This document shows, one piece after another, positions 17,210 through 24,694 of a DNA stretch of 64,000 nt (positions are counted from its first letter, which is position 1; the number at the start of each line of letters is the position of its first letter). The position numbers and the translations under genes were made by a program. Below the pieces are notes generated by a model that saw only the letters and a program-made list of their open reading frames with translations, was not told where the DNA came from and did not search any database. The DNA lies in assembly GCF_003339525.1 (NCBI RefSeq), contig NZ_CP031124.1, positions 2,604,001 through 2,668,000 of the forward strand, written 5' to 3'. Source of the DNA: Ephemeroptericola cinctiostellae. Lineage in GTDB: Bacteria > Pseudomonadota > Gammaproteobacteria > Burkholderiales > Burkholderiaceae.

Positions 17210-17416
17210 TCAAAGGCAGCAACGACAAAGTTTTTCGCGTGGAACTCCCGTCTCCTTTTCAACCGCCTTGACCTTCGCAGGTGAAACATGACCACTCTCC
17301 ACCCACTTTTGAACCGTCTGAGGGACAACATTAACCTTGCGTGCCAATTCGGATTGACTGCCCGCAATTACAACGGCTTGTTGGATACCAGACTCATTTT
17401 TAACATTTGTAGTCAT
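17210..17416 (-). CDS. Cro-like repressor (YdaS/Cro type HTH)
   Basis: The 68-residue protein has AGSQSELARKVNVVPQTVQK followed by WVESGHVSPAKVKAVEKETG, the short Cro/YdaS helix-turn-helix. A TAGGAGC site precedes the ATG. It is divergent from the CI-like gene across an operator region and is the likely lytic switch partner that binds the same TTACAA sites. The gene is short but of normal length for the family. Confidence 0.75.
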   Translation of the reverse strand: MTTNVKNESGIQQAVVIAGSQSELARKVNVVPQTVQKWVESGHVSPAKVKAVEKETGVPREKLCRCCL

Positions 17417-17428
17417 ATCAGCTCCTAA

Positions 17429-17505
17429 TTACAACGTAATATTACAGCAAAACAAGCGCAATTACAACAAACAATTGAAATGCTTTTTACAACGCTTATT
17501 TGTAA
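17429..17505 (+). promoter_or_regulatory. Immunity operators between cro-like and CI-like genes
   Basis: Three TTACAA half-site pairs with 13-bp spacing are visible. 17487-17505 is a perfect TTACAA-N7-TTGTAA. 17462-17480 is TTACAA-N7-TTGAAA. 17429-17447 is TTACAA followed 13 bp later by TTACAG. They lie in the divergent intergenic region, so they should control both directions. The same motif recurs at 19215-19258. Confidence 0.75.
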
Positions 17506-17515
17506 AATAAAGATT

Positions 17516-18523
17516 ATGAACAACACACTCGAACCAGAATTTAAAGATCGCCTCGCCACCCTCCTTGAAGAAAAAAATGGTGGAAACCAATCCGCACTCG
17601 CGAGGGCTGTAACCGTCTCACCCCAAGCCGTGCAATCATGGCTTGCAGGCAGGACAAAGCCGCGCGACAAACAAGTTGACGCGCTTGCCGCATACTTTGA
17701 TACGACCCCAGCCTACCTTCTTTATGGCCAAAAACCAGATCAAATCGAAGCATTGCAGCACTCTGACGAATACTACGGAGTGAGCCGCTCACTGGAAGAG
17801 GCAGAAAACACCATAATTAAATTAATCGGCCAAGCAATCGGAAGCATGAGCATCAAAGCGTTCTGCGAAAAAATCGGGCTGCCCGAAATCGCTGAGCAAA
17901 TTGAAAACGGCGAAGAAGACATGAGTTATTTTTATCACTCCCCCAGCCAAGATTTAAAAGACCGCATCGTTGCCAAACTTGGGCTACCCGAAAATTACTG
18001 GGGAGACGGCCTCGGCATGAAGACAAGCAATGTCGAATCTATCCGCGCGATTCGCACATTTGAGCATTACAGTGAGCTGCCGGACAACGAGTTTGTAAAT
18101 ATCCCCGTCCTTGACGCAAAACTATCCGCAGGACATGGACGAGATAATCCCGTGATCGACTTTAAACGCCCCCTACCATTCCAAACCGAGTCAATCAAAG
18201 CGAATAAAATAGCCCCTGAAAACGCACTAGCAATGAAAGTCATCGGCCGAAGCATGGAGCCTATCCTGCACGACGGAGACACCGTATTAATCGATCAAGG
18301 AGACCGCGCACCAACGCTGCATGGCGGCGTTTTTGCCCTGACACTCGAAGGCGAATGGATGGTTAAGCGCGTCTTTAAAACCCTTGGCGGCGGGGTACGC
18401 ATCGCTAGCGACAACCCAGCCGAAGGGCTGGCAATTGAACTGACAGAAGAAAAAGCGCAAAATGCCGAACTGAAAATAATCGGCAGAGTTCGTTACAGAA
18501 GCGGGTTTGGTTGTGATTTTTAA
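17516..18523 (+). CDS. CI-like repressor with S24 self-cleavage domain
   Basis: From ATG 17516 the protein has ~335 residues. The N-terminal HTH is GNQSALARAVTVSPQAVQSW followed by LAGRTKPR. The C-terminal LexA/S24 domain has a probable Ala-Gly cleavage site (KLSAGHGRD), the catalytic Ser in VIGRSMEPILHDGDTVLID and the Lys in EGEWMVKRVF. It keeps the prophage silent and is inactivated by RecA-stimulated self-cleavage. The upstream in-frame ATG at 17480 lies within an operator half-site, so 17516 is preferred. It is unusually long, with an extra ~100-residue linker. Confidence 0.88.
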   Translation: MNNTLEPEFKDRLATLLEEKNGGNQSALARAVTVSPQAVQSWLAGRTKPRDKQVDALAAYFDTTPAYLLYGQKPDQIEALQHSDEYYGVSRSLEEAENTIIKLIGQAIGSMSIKAFCEKIGLPEIAEQIENGEEDMSYFYHSPSQDLKDRIVAKLGLPENYWGDGLGMKTSNVESIRAIRTFEHYSELPDNEFVNIPVLDAKLSAGHGRDNPVIDFKRPLPFQTESIKANKIAPENALAMKVIGRSMEPILHDGDTVLIDQGDRAPTLHGGVFALTLEGEWMVKRVFKTLGGGVRIASDNPAEGLAIELTEEKAQNAELKIIGRVRYRSGFGCDF

Positions 18524-19031
18524 AAAATTAAACAGGGCAGCAAAACTAGCACTAAGCATTGTATTTTTGCTGCCCACGCCTTGTTTTTCCCAAATACGTG
18601 TAGTTGGCATTACAGACGGCGACACCTTAACCGTGTACGATCAAATTGCGAATGTCCAAAAAAAAATACGAATCAGCGCGATCGATTCACCTGAGAAAAA
18701 ACAGGCGTTTGGTCAAGATGCAAAAAAAACACTATCTGATCTGTGCTTTGACAAGACCGTCGAAATAAAATACATAGACACCGATCGATACGGGCGCACC
18801 GTTGCAGATGTCGCGTGTGGCGGCATTGACGCGGGCGCGTATATGGTCGGTAAAGGCATGGCGTGGGTGTATGACAAATACAGCTCAGGACATGAGTTTT
18901 TATACCCGATTCAACAGCAGGCGAAGGCAGCCACTTTGGGGCTCTGGGGATATCGGCCTGATTTACCAGCTGTCGCACCATGGGAATGGCGGAAGCTAAA
19001 AAATAAACAAACCACGCCCATCACAGAGTGA
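18513..19031 (+). CDS. Secreted thermonuclease-like nuclease (SNase family)
   Basis: The product has a signal peptide-like N-terminus (LALSIVFLLPTPCFSQ). An SNase core follows: VVGITDGDTLTVYD, KIRISAIDSPEKKQAFGQDA, DRYGRTVADV and GLWGYRPDL, with the catalytic Arg and Asp residues present. It should cut nucleic acid in the periplasm or outside. The start overlaps the end of the repressor gene. GTG at 18513 or TTG at 18507 are possible, neither with a strong ribosome site. Being downstream of CI, it is probably expressed in the lysogen. Confidence 0.78.
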   Translation: MIFKKLNRAAKLALSIVFLLPTPCFSQIRVVGITDGDTLTVYDQIANVQKKIRISAIDSPEKKQAFGQDAKKTLSDLCFDKTVEIKYIDTDRYGRTVADVACGGIDAGAYMVGKGMAWVYDKYSSGHEFLYPIQQQAKAATLGLWGYRPDLPAVAPWEWRKLKNKQTTPITE

Positions 19032-19086
19032 CATTAGCGTCCCTCTGTCATGAATAAATTATTTAAATCAATAAATTGCGAAACTT

Positions 19087-19110
19087 AAAACCACCCTAGG
19101 GTGGTTTTTT
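19087..19110 (+). terminator. Rho-independent terminator after the nuclease gene
   Basis: AAACCACCC and GGGTGGTTT form a tight stem followed by a T run, ending the CI-nuclease transcript. The AT-rich stretch 19111-19208 holds no gene. Confidence 0.85.
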
Positions 19111-19208
19111 GCACATATTTTTAATATAACAGAATTAAATCTGCAAGAAAAAACACCCCTTCGCCAAAAAAGCTACAACAAAAAATATAACAATTTATTA
19201 TTTTCAGC

Positions 19209-19258
19209 TTGACGTTACAACAATTATTTGTAATAATGATTACAACAAATAGTTACAA
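19209..19258 (+). promoter_or_regulatory. Rightward early promoter with overlapping operators
   Basis: TTGACG at 19209 and TAATAA at about 19231 form a promoter. A perfect TTACAA-N7-TTGTAA operator (19215-19233) sits inside the spacer. Two more TTACAA half-sites follow at 19240 and 19253, 13 bp apart. The motif equals that of the immunity region, so CI/Cro should repress the operon beginning at 19273. Confidence 0.75.
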
Positions 19259-19272
19259 CAAGGAGCGAAAAA

Positions 19273-19659
19273 ATGAACACAGCAACCCAACTCGTACAAG
19301 CCGCATGCATTGCAACGGGCGCAAAGCCAACCCTACGCAGCTACATCCACACATCAAAAGCGTGGTACGGTACAGCAGCCATGCCGAACAACAAAGCGGA
19401 CGAAATCCTAATCCAAGTCGTTAAATCAGCCCGTCTCATCGGCGAGTTCACAATCACATGGCCCAGCTATCTTGATGGCTACAAAATCGAAATTTTTAAC
19501 GACGCACTCACAGCCATGAGCCTCTGCTCAGACCTGCTTTCTTTGTTGGAACAGCACAACAACAACCTCAGCCCCCGCCAAGTCATCGAACTATTGAAAC
19601 GCGCTGGTTTTGCTGACGCTACACCTTACGATCACCCTTGCGAAACGGGGGCAGCATGA
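19273..19659 (+). CDS. Hypothetical phage protein, first gene of the rightward operon
   Basis: 128 residues starting MNTATQLVQAACIATGAKPT, with AAGGAG upstream of the ATG. The C-terminal part is helical (SLCSDLLSLLEQHNNNLSPR, then QVIELLKRAGF). No known domain. It is the first gene behind the operator-controlled promoter and is coupled by an ATGA overlap to the next gene. Confidence 0.6.
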   Translation: MNTATQLVQAACIATGAKPTLRSYIHTSKAWYGTAAMPNNKADEILIQVVKSARLIGEFTITWPSYLDGYKIEIFNDALTAMSLCSDLLSLLEQHNNNLSPRQVIELLKRAGFADATPYDHPCETGAA

Positions 19660-19880
19660 GCACCGCAAAAATGACAAAAGCAAAGGAAGCCTTGCTGGTC
19701 GCGCTCATCACTGGGCTGACCCTTGGTGCAACGTCATGCGATCACAACGACATGAGCGAAAAAGAACGCCGCCCCGCCGCTTTTTTTCCCGCCGCCCCCG
19801 CTCACGCGGTACAGGTGGCATACCGAGAGGACGCGCGGGAGCAATTGCGACTGAAAACGCTGACTGCAAGCAGCAAATGA
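19656..19880 (+). CDS. Small putative lipoprotein
   Basis: The start at 19656 overlaps the previous stop (ATGA). The product MSTAKMTKAKEALLVALITG continues to LTLGATSC, a lipobox-like end of a signal, then a ~50-residue polar tail. It could be a small outer-membrane lipoprotein. The two-gene arrangement with the next membrane protein recalls spanin-like pairs, but the position in an early operon argues against lysis. Confidence 0.5.
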   Translation: MSTAKMTKAKEALLVALITGLTLGATSCDHNDMSEKERRPAAFFPAAPAHAVQVAYREDAREQLRLKTLTASSK

Positions 19881-20071
19881 AGACCCTATTTTTATTTTTA
19901 ATCACACTGTCATGGTACGTACATCAAAACCGCTACTTTGGGTGGAACGAAGCGCCGCAAAGCCAAGCTGAATGCCTCGCGGATGGGTTGACGTATGTTT
20001 TGTTTTCAATGGCTCTTTTGAGCGCCAAATGCCGCAAGCAACCGAAGGATGAAAAATGGGACGAGAAGTAA
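19877..20071 (+). CDS. Small membrane protein
   Basis: ATG at 19877 overlaps the previous stop (ATGA). The 64-residue product begins MKTLFLFLITLSWYVHQNRY and has a second hydrophobic stretch LTYVLFSMALLSAKC. The C-terminus is charged. No family is recognised. Confidence 0.5.
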   Translation: MKTLFLFLITLSWYVHQNRYFGWNEAPQSQAECLADGLTYVLFSMALLSAKCRKQPKDEKWDEK

Positions 20072-20514
20072 GGCGCGTGCCTGCCGACTGGCTGCACCCA
20101 AAAAATGAGCGCACAGGCAATTACAAACCATTGATAAACAACTATTTTTACAGCGAGACGGCAGAAGAATGGATGACCGAAGTCCGTGAGAATGGGCTGC
20201 AGGCAGCACTTGACGAATATGGAAATCCGCCCGATAAAAACGACTACATGCCAATGTGGGATGAAAACGAAAAAAACCACTACATGATGTACGAAGACAC
20301 ATCGGAAGGCACGCCCATCAGCCCCGCTTTTCAAACAGGAGAAGAGCTTGCTAAATGGTTGGTTGACTCAGGCGCACCATATCTCGCTTTTCAAACAGCG
20401 TCGTACGACCAATGGATGCATGTTATACGCGGCGGCATCGTCATGATGACGGTAACAATAGCCGACATTACAAGCGAGACATATAGTCCCACGGAAAACA
20501 GCTCTCAACAATGA
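20056..20514 (+). CDS. Conserved phage protein (MGREVRRVP type)
   Basis: 152 residues beginning MGREVRRVPADWLHPKNERT, an N-terminus shared by many phage proteins of unknown function. It is Tyr- and Trp-rich (NDYMPMWDENEKNHYMMYED), then GAPYLAFQTASYDQW and a short C-terminal strand. It overlaps the preceding gene by 16 bases. Confidence 0.6.
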   Translation: MGREVRRVPADWLHPKNERTGNYKPLINNYFYSETAEEWMTEVRENGLQAALDEYGNPPDKNDYMPMWDENEKNHYMMYEDTSEGTPISPAFQTGEELAKWLVDSGAPYLAFQTASYDQWMHVIRGGIVMMTVTIADITSETYSPTENSSQQ

Positions 20515-20532
20515 CTTTTAGATGACAACAAA

Positions 20533-20718
20533 ATGAACCGAACAGCCAACCAGTTACACAGCTACCGCTGCACATACATCCCCAAAGCAGCCACCTTTGA
20601 AAGCGGTGTCACCCGTGACATCCAAGTCAAAGCTTTCAACTCAATCGATGCCATGCACCGCGCCCACCTCATCACAGGCCGCCAAATCATCGAAGCCGCA
20701 CGATTTGAGCCATCGTAG
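20533..20718 (+). CDS. Hypothetical 61-residue phage protein
   Basis: MNRTANQLHSYRCTYIPKAA starts a small protein with the pattern IQVKAFNSIDAMHRAHLITG followed by RQIIEAARFE. This looks like a compact alpha/beta domain. No family name can be given. It lies 18 bases after the previous gene. Confidence 0.5.
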   Translation: MNRTANQLHSYRCTYIPKAATFESGVTRDIQVKAFNSIDAMHRAHLITGRQIIEAARFEPS

Positions 20719-20723
20719 GGCTT

Positions 20724-20892
20724 TTTTAAGTGACGCCATCGATGGGTTGAGCGTACATGGGGCACGCGCAACGTTGGAAACAGCCGTCACTTAAAAGAGT
20801 TTTAGGCAGAGCTTAGGGCTCTCGCGTACAGATCAACCTCCTTCACTGGTCATCCAGTGTTTCCCGACCGCTTCGGCCAGTAGGGTTTTTTA
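20724..20892 (+). ncRNA. Structured non-coding region, possible small RNA with terminator
   Basis: A perfect 12-bp inverted repeat, TTTTAAGTGACG (20724-20735) and CGTCACTTAAAA (20785-20796), closes a loop containing the palindrome CCATCGATGG. AGAGC-TTAGG-GCTCT follows (20808-20822), then the perfect hairpin CACTGG-TCAT-CCAGTG (20844-20859). A terminator-like hairpin with a T run comes last (20863-20892). The 243-base gap between genes has no good ORF. It may be a trans-acting RNA, an attenuator, or simply the 3' end of the upstream mRNA. Confidence 0.45.
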
Positions 20893-20961
20893 TTCGATTC
20901 TCGGTGCGCCGCGCCACCGATGAACCACATGCAGCGCGGCAACTTACCATAGGAGAGCACC

Positions 20962-21150
20962 ATGCAGCAGTTTCACAACATCATCGACCAAGTGCGTTTT
21001 GGCCAATTATCAGACGAGCTGACCCAAAAGATCAACGACCTCACGATCGCATGCAGCGAGACGCAAAAAGGTGGCGAAATCACCCTGAGCATCAAGATCA
21101 AACCGGGCAAAGCAGGCCAAATGGGGCAAACGCGCGCGTTATTTTGCTAG
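20962..21150 (+). CDS. Short phage protein, probably truncated at its C-terminus
   Basis: MQQFHNIIDQVRFGQLSDEL leads to ELTQKINDLTIACSETQKGG and EITLSIKIKPGKAGQMGQTR. Related phage proteins continue well beyond the KxKPGKxGQ strand, but here the frame ends six residues later (ALFC). It has a good AGGAGAG site. It may be a truncated relic or a shorter form. Confidence 0.5.
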   Translation: MQQFHNIIDQVRFGQLSDELTQKINDLTIACSETQKGGEITLSIKIKPGKAGQMGQTRALFC

Positions 21151-21203
21151 CGCCGTACAAGTTTTTTTCGACGATCGATGTTTTTTCGGTGGAGAGTTTG
21201 CGC

Positions 21204-21497
21204 ATGGCAACACGCGAAGAATGTGAGGCCGCTGGCGTAGAGTACATTGAGCGGCCTGTGAGCGCTGAAGATCTGGCTGAGTTACGCGAGGATAAAGAGC
21301 GGCTGGATTGGTTTATAAATCAACCAGATTTCGTGCGAGTATCGACCAACCTTGATGTTGATGATGACTTTTGCGAAATAGACGGCTCGGAGCATACCGA
21401 AATCAGATGTGCTCAATATATCGGCGATAGCTGTGAAATTTCCAGAGGTGCAAGCCCACGCGAAGCAATCCGAGCGGCGATGAAAGGCGGTGCGTGA
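21204..21497 (+). CDS. Hypothetical phage protein
   Basis: 97 residues from ATG 21204, preceded by GGAG: MATREECEAAGVEYIERPVS, then a charged helix and a C-terminal ASPREAIRAAMKGGA that resembles the end of many phage-encoded adenylate-like or DUF-type small proteins. The function is unknown. Its stop overlaps the next start. Confidence 0.5.
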   Translation: MATREECEAAGVEYIERPVSAEDLAELREDKERLDWFINQPDFVRVSTNLDVDDDFCEIDGSEHTEIRCAQYIGDSCEISRGASPREAIRAAMKGGA

Positions 21498-21682
21498 TGG
21501 CGTTTGAATTTATTTGCGCAGGTTCTTTGCTGTTTTTACTTGGCTTTTTACTAATTGTTACCGCCACATACCTATCGGACACGGGAGTAGGAATATCCAC
21601 GTGCTCCGTCATTGGAGCCATTGGCATAAACTTAATGGCAATGCCCGTTGTGCGGCTGATTATTTATTTTTTGACAAATTAA
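21497..21682 (+). CDS. Small two-span membrane protein
   Basis: MAFEFICAGSLLFLLGFLLI and SVIGAIGINLMAMPVVRLII give two hydrophobic spans in 61 residues. ATG at 21497 overlaps the previous TGA. It could be holin-like by size, but no lysis genes are near and it lies in the early operon, so the role stays open. Confidence 0.5.
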   Translation: MAFEFICAGSLLFLLGFLLIVTATYLSDTGVGISTCSVIGAIGINLMAMPVVRLIIYFLTN

Positions 21683-21692
21683 GGGATTCAGA

Positions 21693-22046
21693 ATGGAAAG
21701 CAAAACACTGGGGCAAATTGCCTACGAAAAATTTGCGGATGAAATCGGAAAGACTAAAGTATGGCACGACCTTTTTCCGAATCAACGTCAAGCATTTGAG
21801 ACAATCGCACAGTCCGTAATCGAGGCGCATGAGGCGCGGAAATGGAAGCCGATTGAGAGTGCGACTGATAATTTATGCATCGTGTGGACGAAAAACAATG
21901 AAACAACCGTCGCAATTCGAAACATTGAAAAAAACGAATGGCTTGATATGCTGGGCAAATCGAATGATGATGGCGAAAATCTTTTTCGTTGTGATCCAAC
22001 CCACTGGCAACCCCTGCCCGCACCGCCAAAGAAAGGAGAAGAATAA
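21693..22046 (+). CDS. Phage protein with DUF551-like C-terminus
   Basis: 117 residues. The N-terminal half is a helical region seen in phage proteins (FPNQRQAFETIAQSVIEAHE). The C-terminal half has WKPIESATDNLCIVWTKNNE and the ending THWQPLPAPP, characteristic of DUF551. The function of the domain is unknown. It is coupled to the next gene by a one-base overlap. Confidence 0.65.
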   Translation: MESKTLGQIAYEKFADEIGKTKVWHDLFPNQRQAFETIAQSVIEAHEARKWKPIESATDNLCIVWTKNNETTVAIRNIEKNEWLDMLGKSNDDGENLFRCDPTHWQPLPAPPKKGEE

Positions 22047-23056
22047 TGGCTGAAAATTCTAACATCGAATGGTGCGACCACACCTTTAATCCGTGGATTG
22101 GTTGCACGAAAGTGTCGCCCGCATGCGACAACTGTTATGCGGCAAGCTTTGGCAACCGCTTTGGCATCGAATGGGGCTCGGGGAAACCACGCAAGCGCAC
22201 AAGCGAATCAAACTGGAACCAACCTTTGCGCTGGAATCGTCAAGCCGAACTGAAACAGAACGCATGGGAAAAATTCAAGGGGCGACACCCTGGTTTGACC
22301 GACGAACAACTGATTGAACGCGGCTTTATCAAACCAGTGCGCCCGCGTATGTTTTGCGCGAGTCTTGCGGATGTATTCGACAACGAAGTGCCGAGCGATT
22401 GGCGTGCTGATTTGTTCGATTTAATTGGCTCAACACCACATCTTGACTGGTTGCTATTGACTAAACGCATTGGCAACGCGCAAAAAATGCTTAATGAGTA
22501 CTTTCCGAGCGGCTGGGGAAACTGGGTAGATAGATACCCCAATATTTGGCTGGGGGCGACAATCTGCAATCAGGAAGAAGCCGACCGCGACATTCCAAAA
22601 CTACTCAAAACGCCCGCCGCTGTTCGATTTTTGAGCATTGAGCCGCTGCTCGGACAAATTGACCTCAATATGTCTTTAGGCGGTACGCGATGGATTGGCG
22701 GACAGCGTGGATGCAATGGAAAGACCAACGGTGAACACCACCATGATGAACGGTGCGGGCGAGGTATTGATTGGGTCATAGTCGGCGGCGAATCAGGGAA
22801 GGATGCGCGACCGATGCACTCTGAATGGGTACGCTCTTTGCGCGACCAGTGCGCAGAGGCTGGCGTGCCATTCTTTTTTAAGCAATGGGGTGAGTGGATT
22901 CAACGCCACGATTTACAAGCTTCTAACTCAGAATGTGTAGGCAAACTTTGGCATACCTTTGACCCAGACTCATCCGTTTGCAGAATTGGCAAAAAAACCG
23001 CAGGTCGATTTCTCGATGGCGTTGAGTACAGCGAATATCCAATGAGCGAATCATGA
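22046..23056 (+). CDS. DUF5131 (phage Gp37/Gp68) family protein
   Basis: 336 residues that match the Gp37/Gp68 family: SNIEWCDHTFNPWIGCTKVS, then ACDNCYAASFG, a CX6CX2C cluster suggesting a radical-SAM-like metal site. Further conserved segments are FCASLADVFDNEVP, LLTKRIGNAQKML, WLGATICNQEEADRDI, FLSIEPLLG, VIVGGESGKDARPMH and VPFFFKQWGEW. The reaction is not known to me. A three-Cys-motif partner protein (TcmP), often encoded beside it, is not seen here. The following gene starts on the ATGA overlap but is broken. Confidence 0.85.
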   Translation: MAENSNIEWCDHTFNPWIGCTKVSPACDNCYAASFGNRFGIEWGSGKPRKRTSESNWNQPLRWNRQAELKQNAWEKFKGRHPGLTDEQLIERGFIKPVRPRMFCASLADVFDNEVPSDWRADLFDLIGSTPHLDWLLLTKRIGNAQKMLNEYFPSGWGNWVDRYPNIWLGATICNQEEADRDIPKLLKTPAAVRFLSIEPLLGQIDLNMSLGGTRWIGGQRGCNGKTNGEHHHDERCGRGIDWVIVGGESGKDARPMHSEWVRSLRDQCAEAGVPFFFKQWGEWIQRHDLQASNSECVGKLWHTFDPDSSVCRIGKKTAGRFLDGVEYSEYPMSES

Positions 23057-23106
23057 AATGCAAAGTTGAAAACGATAGAGTTCTAGTAGCGCGGCACATA
23101 ATTTGA
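23053..23106 (+). pseudogene. 5' stub of a gene interrupted by the 135-bp element
   Basis: ATG at 23053 overlaps the DUF5131 stop and reads MKCKVENDRVLVARHII. It enters the 135-bp element after 32 bases (23085) and stops at TGA inside it (23104-23106). The rest of the original gene is not found downstream, so it is a truncated stub. Confidence 0.5.
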
Positions 23107-23219
23107 TACAAGCGCTACCTTTAAAATCAAAAGCTTACATTTTTAATTTGATACAGCTTAATTTGATATTTGTTTTAAATCAAATGCTTACAGTGTATCA
23201 AATTATGTGCCGTTCCACT
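23085..23219 (+). mobile_element. 135-bp element with terminal inverted repeats, copy 1
   Basis: Identical over 135 bp to 24690-24824. Its ends carry a perfect 19-bp inverted repeat (CGGCACATAATTTGATACA) inside a 26-bp imperfect one, and the interior repeats TAATTTGATA motifs. It has no ORF. It resembles a non-autonomous transposable element (MITE). No clear target-site duplication can be seen at either copy. Confidence 0.75.
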
Positions 23220-23566
23220 TTATCCATGTTGTTATCGAGGGAATGGGGGGTTGGGTGAATTTTTGCAAGGGTGAAGAAAAGGATTTTGAATTCAAGAGGC
23301 TTCGATTTATCGAGTCTTATAAAACAATTCGAAAGCGCGGCGATGTTGCTGATTATCCAAGGCGATTAATGGGCATATCGAATCAGCAAAATGCAATGAA
23401 TGGGTTTAAGTTGGCGCAGCCTAGGCTTGTTGGTGATCCTGACAGGGCAATAGCGGTGCTTTCAAACGGTAGTGACGGGTCAAGCTTGCGTGTGATTACA
23501 TTGTCGGAGCAGGGGGCACAAATGATCAAAGACAAGGCCGCAGGGATTTTTAAGTTGGCGATGTGA
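23207..23566 (+). CDS. Hypothetical protein whose 5' end lies in the element
   Basis: The open frame runs from ATG 23207, inside the element end. The first start fully outside is ATG 23243 (MGGWVNFCKGEEKDFEFKRL). The protein has a basic middle part (ESYKTIRKRGDVADYPRRLM) and a C-terminal SSLRVITLSEQGAQMIKDKA. No family is recognised. It may be an N-terminally truncated gene that gained a start from the element. Confidence 0.45.
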   Translation: MPFHFIHVVIEGMGGWVNFCKGEEKDFEFKRLRFIESYKTIRKRGDVADYPRRLMGISNQQNAMNGFKLAQPRLVGDPDRAIAVLSNGSDGSSLRVITLSEQGAQMIKDKAAGIFKLAM

Positions 23567-23628
23567 TTTTAGGAGTTTAAATTGATTGATTTAATTTTAG
23601 CCATAACGGCGAAAGAATGGGGGTTGTG

Positions 23629-23820
23629 ATGAGATGGTTTTATTGGGTTTTTCAGGGCTTTTTTTTGGCCTCGGCTGTAGCGATAAACGTTGATGGGATG
23701 GAGTTTGCACGTGATGGCAACACAGCTGGGGTCATTTTTTGCATTTTCATGTTTGCGCTCTGTTTTTTTGGTTTTGTATCATCAATTAAGTGTGAAAAAC
23801 AAATTGGAGATAAAAAATGA
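23629..23820 (+). CDS. Small two-span membrane protein
   Basis: ATG 23629 (alternative 23617) gives MRWFYWVFQGFFLASAVAIN and a second hydrophobic stretch GVIFCIFMFALCFFGFVSSI, with a charged tail. A run of G lies upstream as ribosome site. It overlaps the next start (ATGA). The function is unknown. Confidence 0.5.
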   Translation: MRWFYWVFQGFFLASAVAINVDGMEFARDGNTAGVIFCIFMFALCFFGFVSSIKCEKQIGDKK

Positions 23821-23987
23821 CTGAGCTTATGAAAATGGCAGCAAGAGCTTTTAAGGAAACGGTTGAGGATGCATTGTTTTCATCGGACTATTGGACGCAA
23901 GTAAGGGCTGGAATGACGATAATTAATCACTTGAATGGTATTAAAAGCGGCGGAGAGGAAAGTGTCGATGTGTTGCACAGCGTGTAG
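23817..23987 (+). CDS. Small hypothetical protein (56 residues)
   Basis: ATG 23817 overlaps the previous stop, with GGAGAT upstream. It encodes MTELMKMAARAFKETVEDAL then FSSDYWTQVRAGMTIINHLN and a polar tail. It looks helical. It is too short for the usual ORF cutoffs but its overlaps with both neighbours support it. Confidence 0.45.
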   Translation: MTELMKMAARAFKETVEDALFSSDYWTQVRAGMTIINHLNGIKSGGEESVDVLHSV

Positions 23988-24087
23988 TTTAATTGTTGGA
24001 GGGTTTATTGGTGTGGTGGCCGCCTTGGTTTTGCGTGCAATTGTCACGGCGAGATTGAAGCGGAAATTGAACGAGATTGAGGGGTAG
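23968..24087 (+). CDS. Small single-span membrane protein (39 residues)
   Basis: ATG 23968, preceded by GAGGA, encodes MCCTACSLIVGGFIGVVAAL followed by VLRAIVTARLKRKLNEIEG, one membrane span with a basic cytoplasmic tail. It overlaps the previous gene by 20 bases and is followed closely by the next. Confidence 0.4.
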   Translation: MCCTACSLIVGGFIGVVAALVLRAIVTARLKRKLNEIEG

Positions 24088-24092
24088 ATGGT

Positions 24093-24446
24093 ATGAACGC
24101 AATTTTAATGACGATGTACGCAAAGCCTGTCGATATTGATGCTGTTTCGTCGAGCAAACACAGCGGAGATTGGTTTGAATCAACAAACATGCAGCTAAAT
24201 TCAGCCAATGTCATTTATAAACGATTACAGGCCATTGCGGGCGTTTACTTCAAGGAGCGATCATCTGGGTACTTTGAGCGGTTTGGTGGATCACCTTTAA
24301 TTATGGATTTGAAGCGTTGCGGACTGATTGAAAACGGTTCATCAATTTGGCATTTAAAGATCACACAGGCAGGCAGAGACTACATGCGCAAGCACCGAAT
24401 CAATGCGGCGGGTCGTGAGTCTTTGGAGATGGGGGTGGCGGCATGA
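24093..24446 (+). CDS. Hypothetical phage protein
   Basis: 117 residues beginning MNAILMTMYAKPVDIDAVSS. The C-terminal part is winged-helix-like (MDLKRCGLIENGSSIWHLKI, then TQAGRDYMRKHRINAAGRES), suggesting DNA binding. No named family. Its stop overlaps the start of rusA by 4 bp. Confidence 0.5.
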   Translation: MNAILMTMYAKPVDIDAVSSSKHSGDWFESTNMQLNSANVIYKRLQAIAGVYFKERSSGYFERFGGSPLIMDLKRCGLIENGSSIWHLKITQAGRDYMRKHRINAAGRESLEMGVAA

Positions 24447-24694
24447 GCAAGCAACAACTGGTTTTACCATACCCGCCAAGTGGCCTGAACCCAAATAAGC
24501 GGCTGCACTGGGCGGTTAAGTCGAAGCAGGCAAAGGCCTACAAGTCTGAGTGCTTCTTGCTCGCAAAGGCGGCGGGTTTAAAGATGGAGCACAAAGGGAC
24601 TATAAAAATGTCGATTGAGTTTACAAAGCCTGACCGACGAAAGCGTGACGACGACAACATTATTGCATCTTTTAAATCGGGTCGTGACGAGTAG
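24443..24694 (+). pseudogene. rusA: Truncated RusA Holliday junction resolvase
   Basis: MSKQQLVLPYPPSGLNPNKR, HWAVKSKQAKAYKSECFLLA and KPDRRKRDDDNIIASFKSGR are RusA hallmarks, including the catalytic Asp cluster. RusA proteins are ~120 residues. Here the frame ends after 83, at a TAG created by entry into the 135-bp element at 24690. The missing C-terminal ~40 residues include conserved catalytic and dimer positions, so the protein is probably inactive. RusA normally resolves branched DNA during phage recombination. Confidence 0.8.

Noticed and set aside
19610..20071. Longer 153-residue reading frame in the early operon
   Set aside because: Only its C-terminal part (from ATG 19877) is supported by an ATGA overlap. 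The N-terminal part is in another frame of two better genes.
19656..20071. Spanin (Rz/Rz1) pair
   Set aside because: One product is lipoprotein-like and one membrane-bound, but the genes are tandem in an operator-controlled early operon and no endolysin is near.
23085..23219. Integron attC site
   Set aside because: The inverted ends are long and perfect and there is no integron integrase. A MITE-like element explains both copies better.
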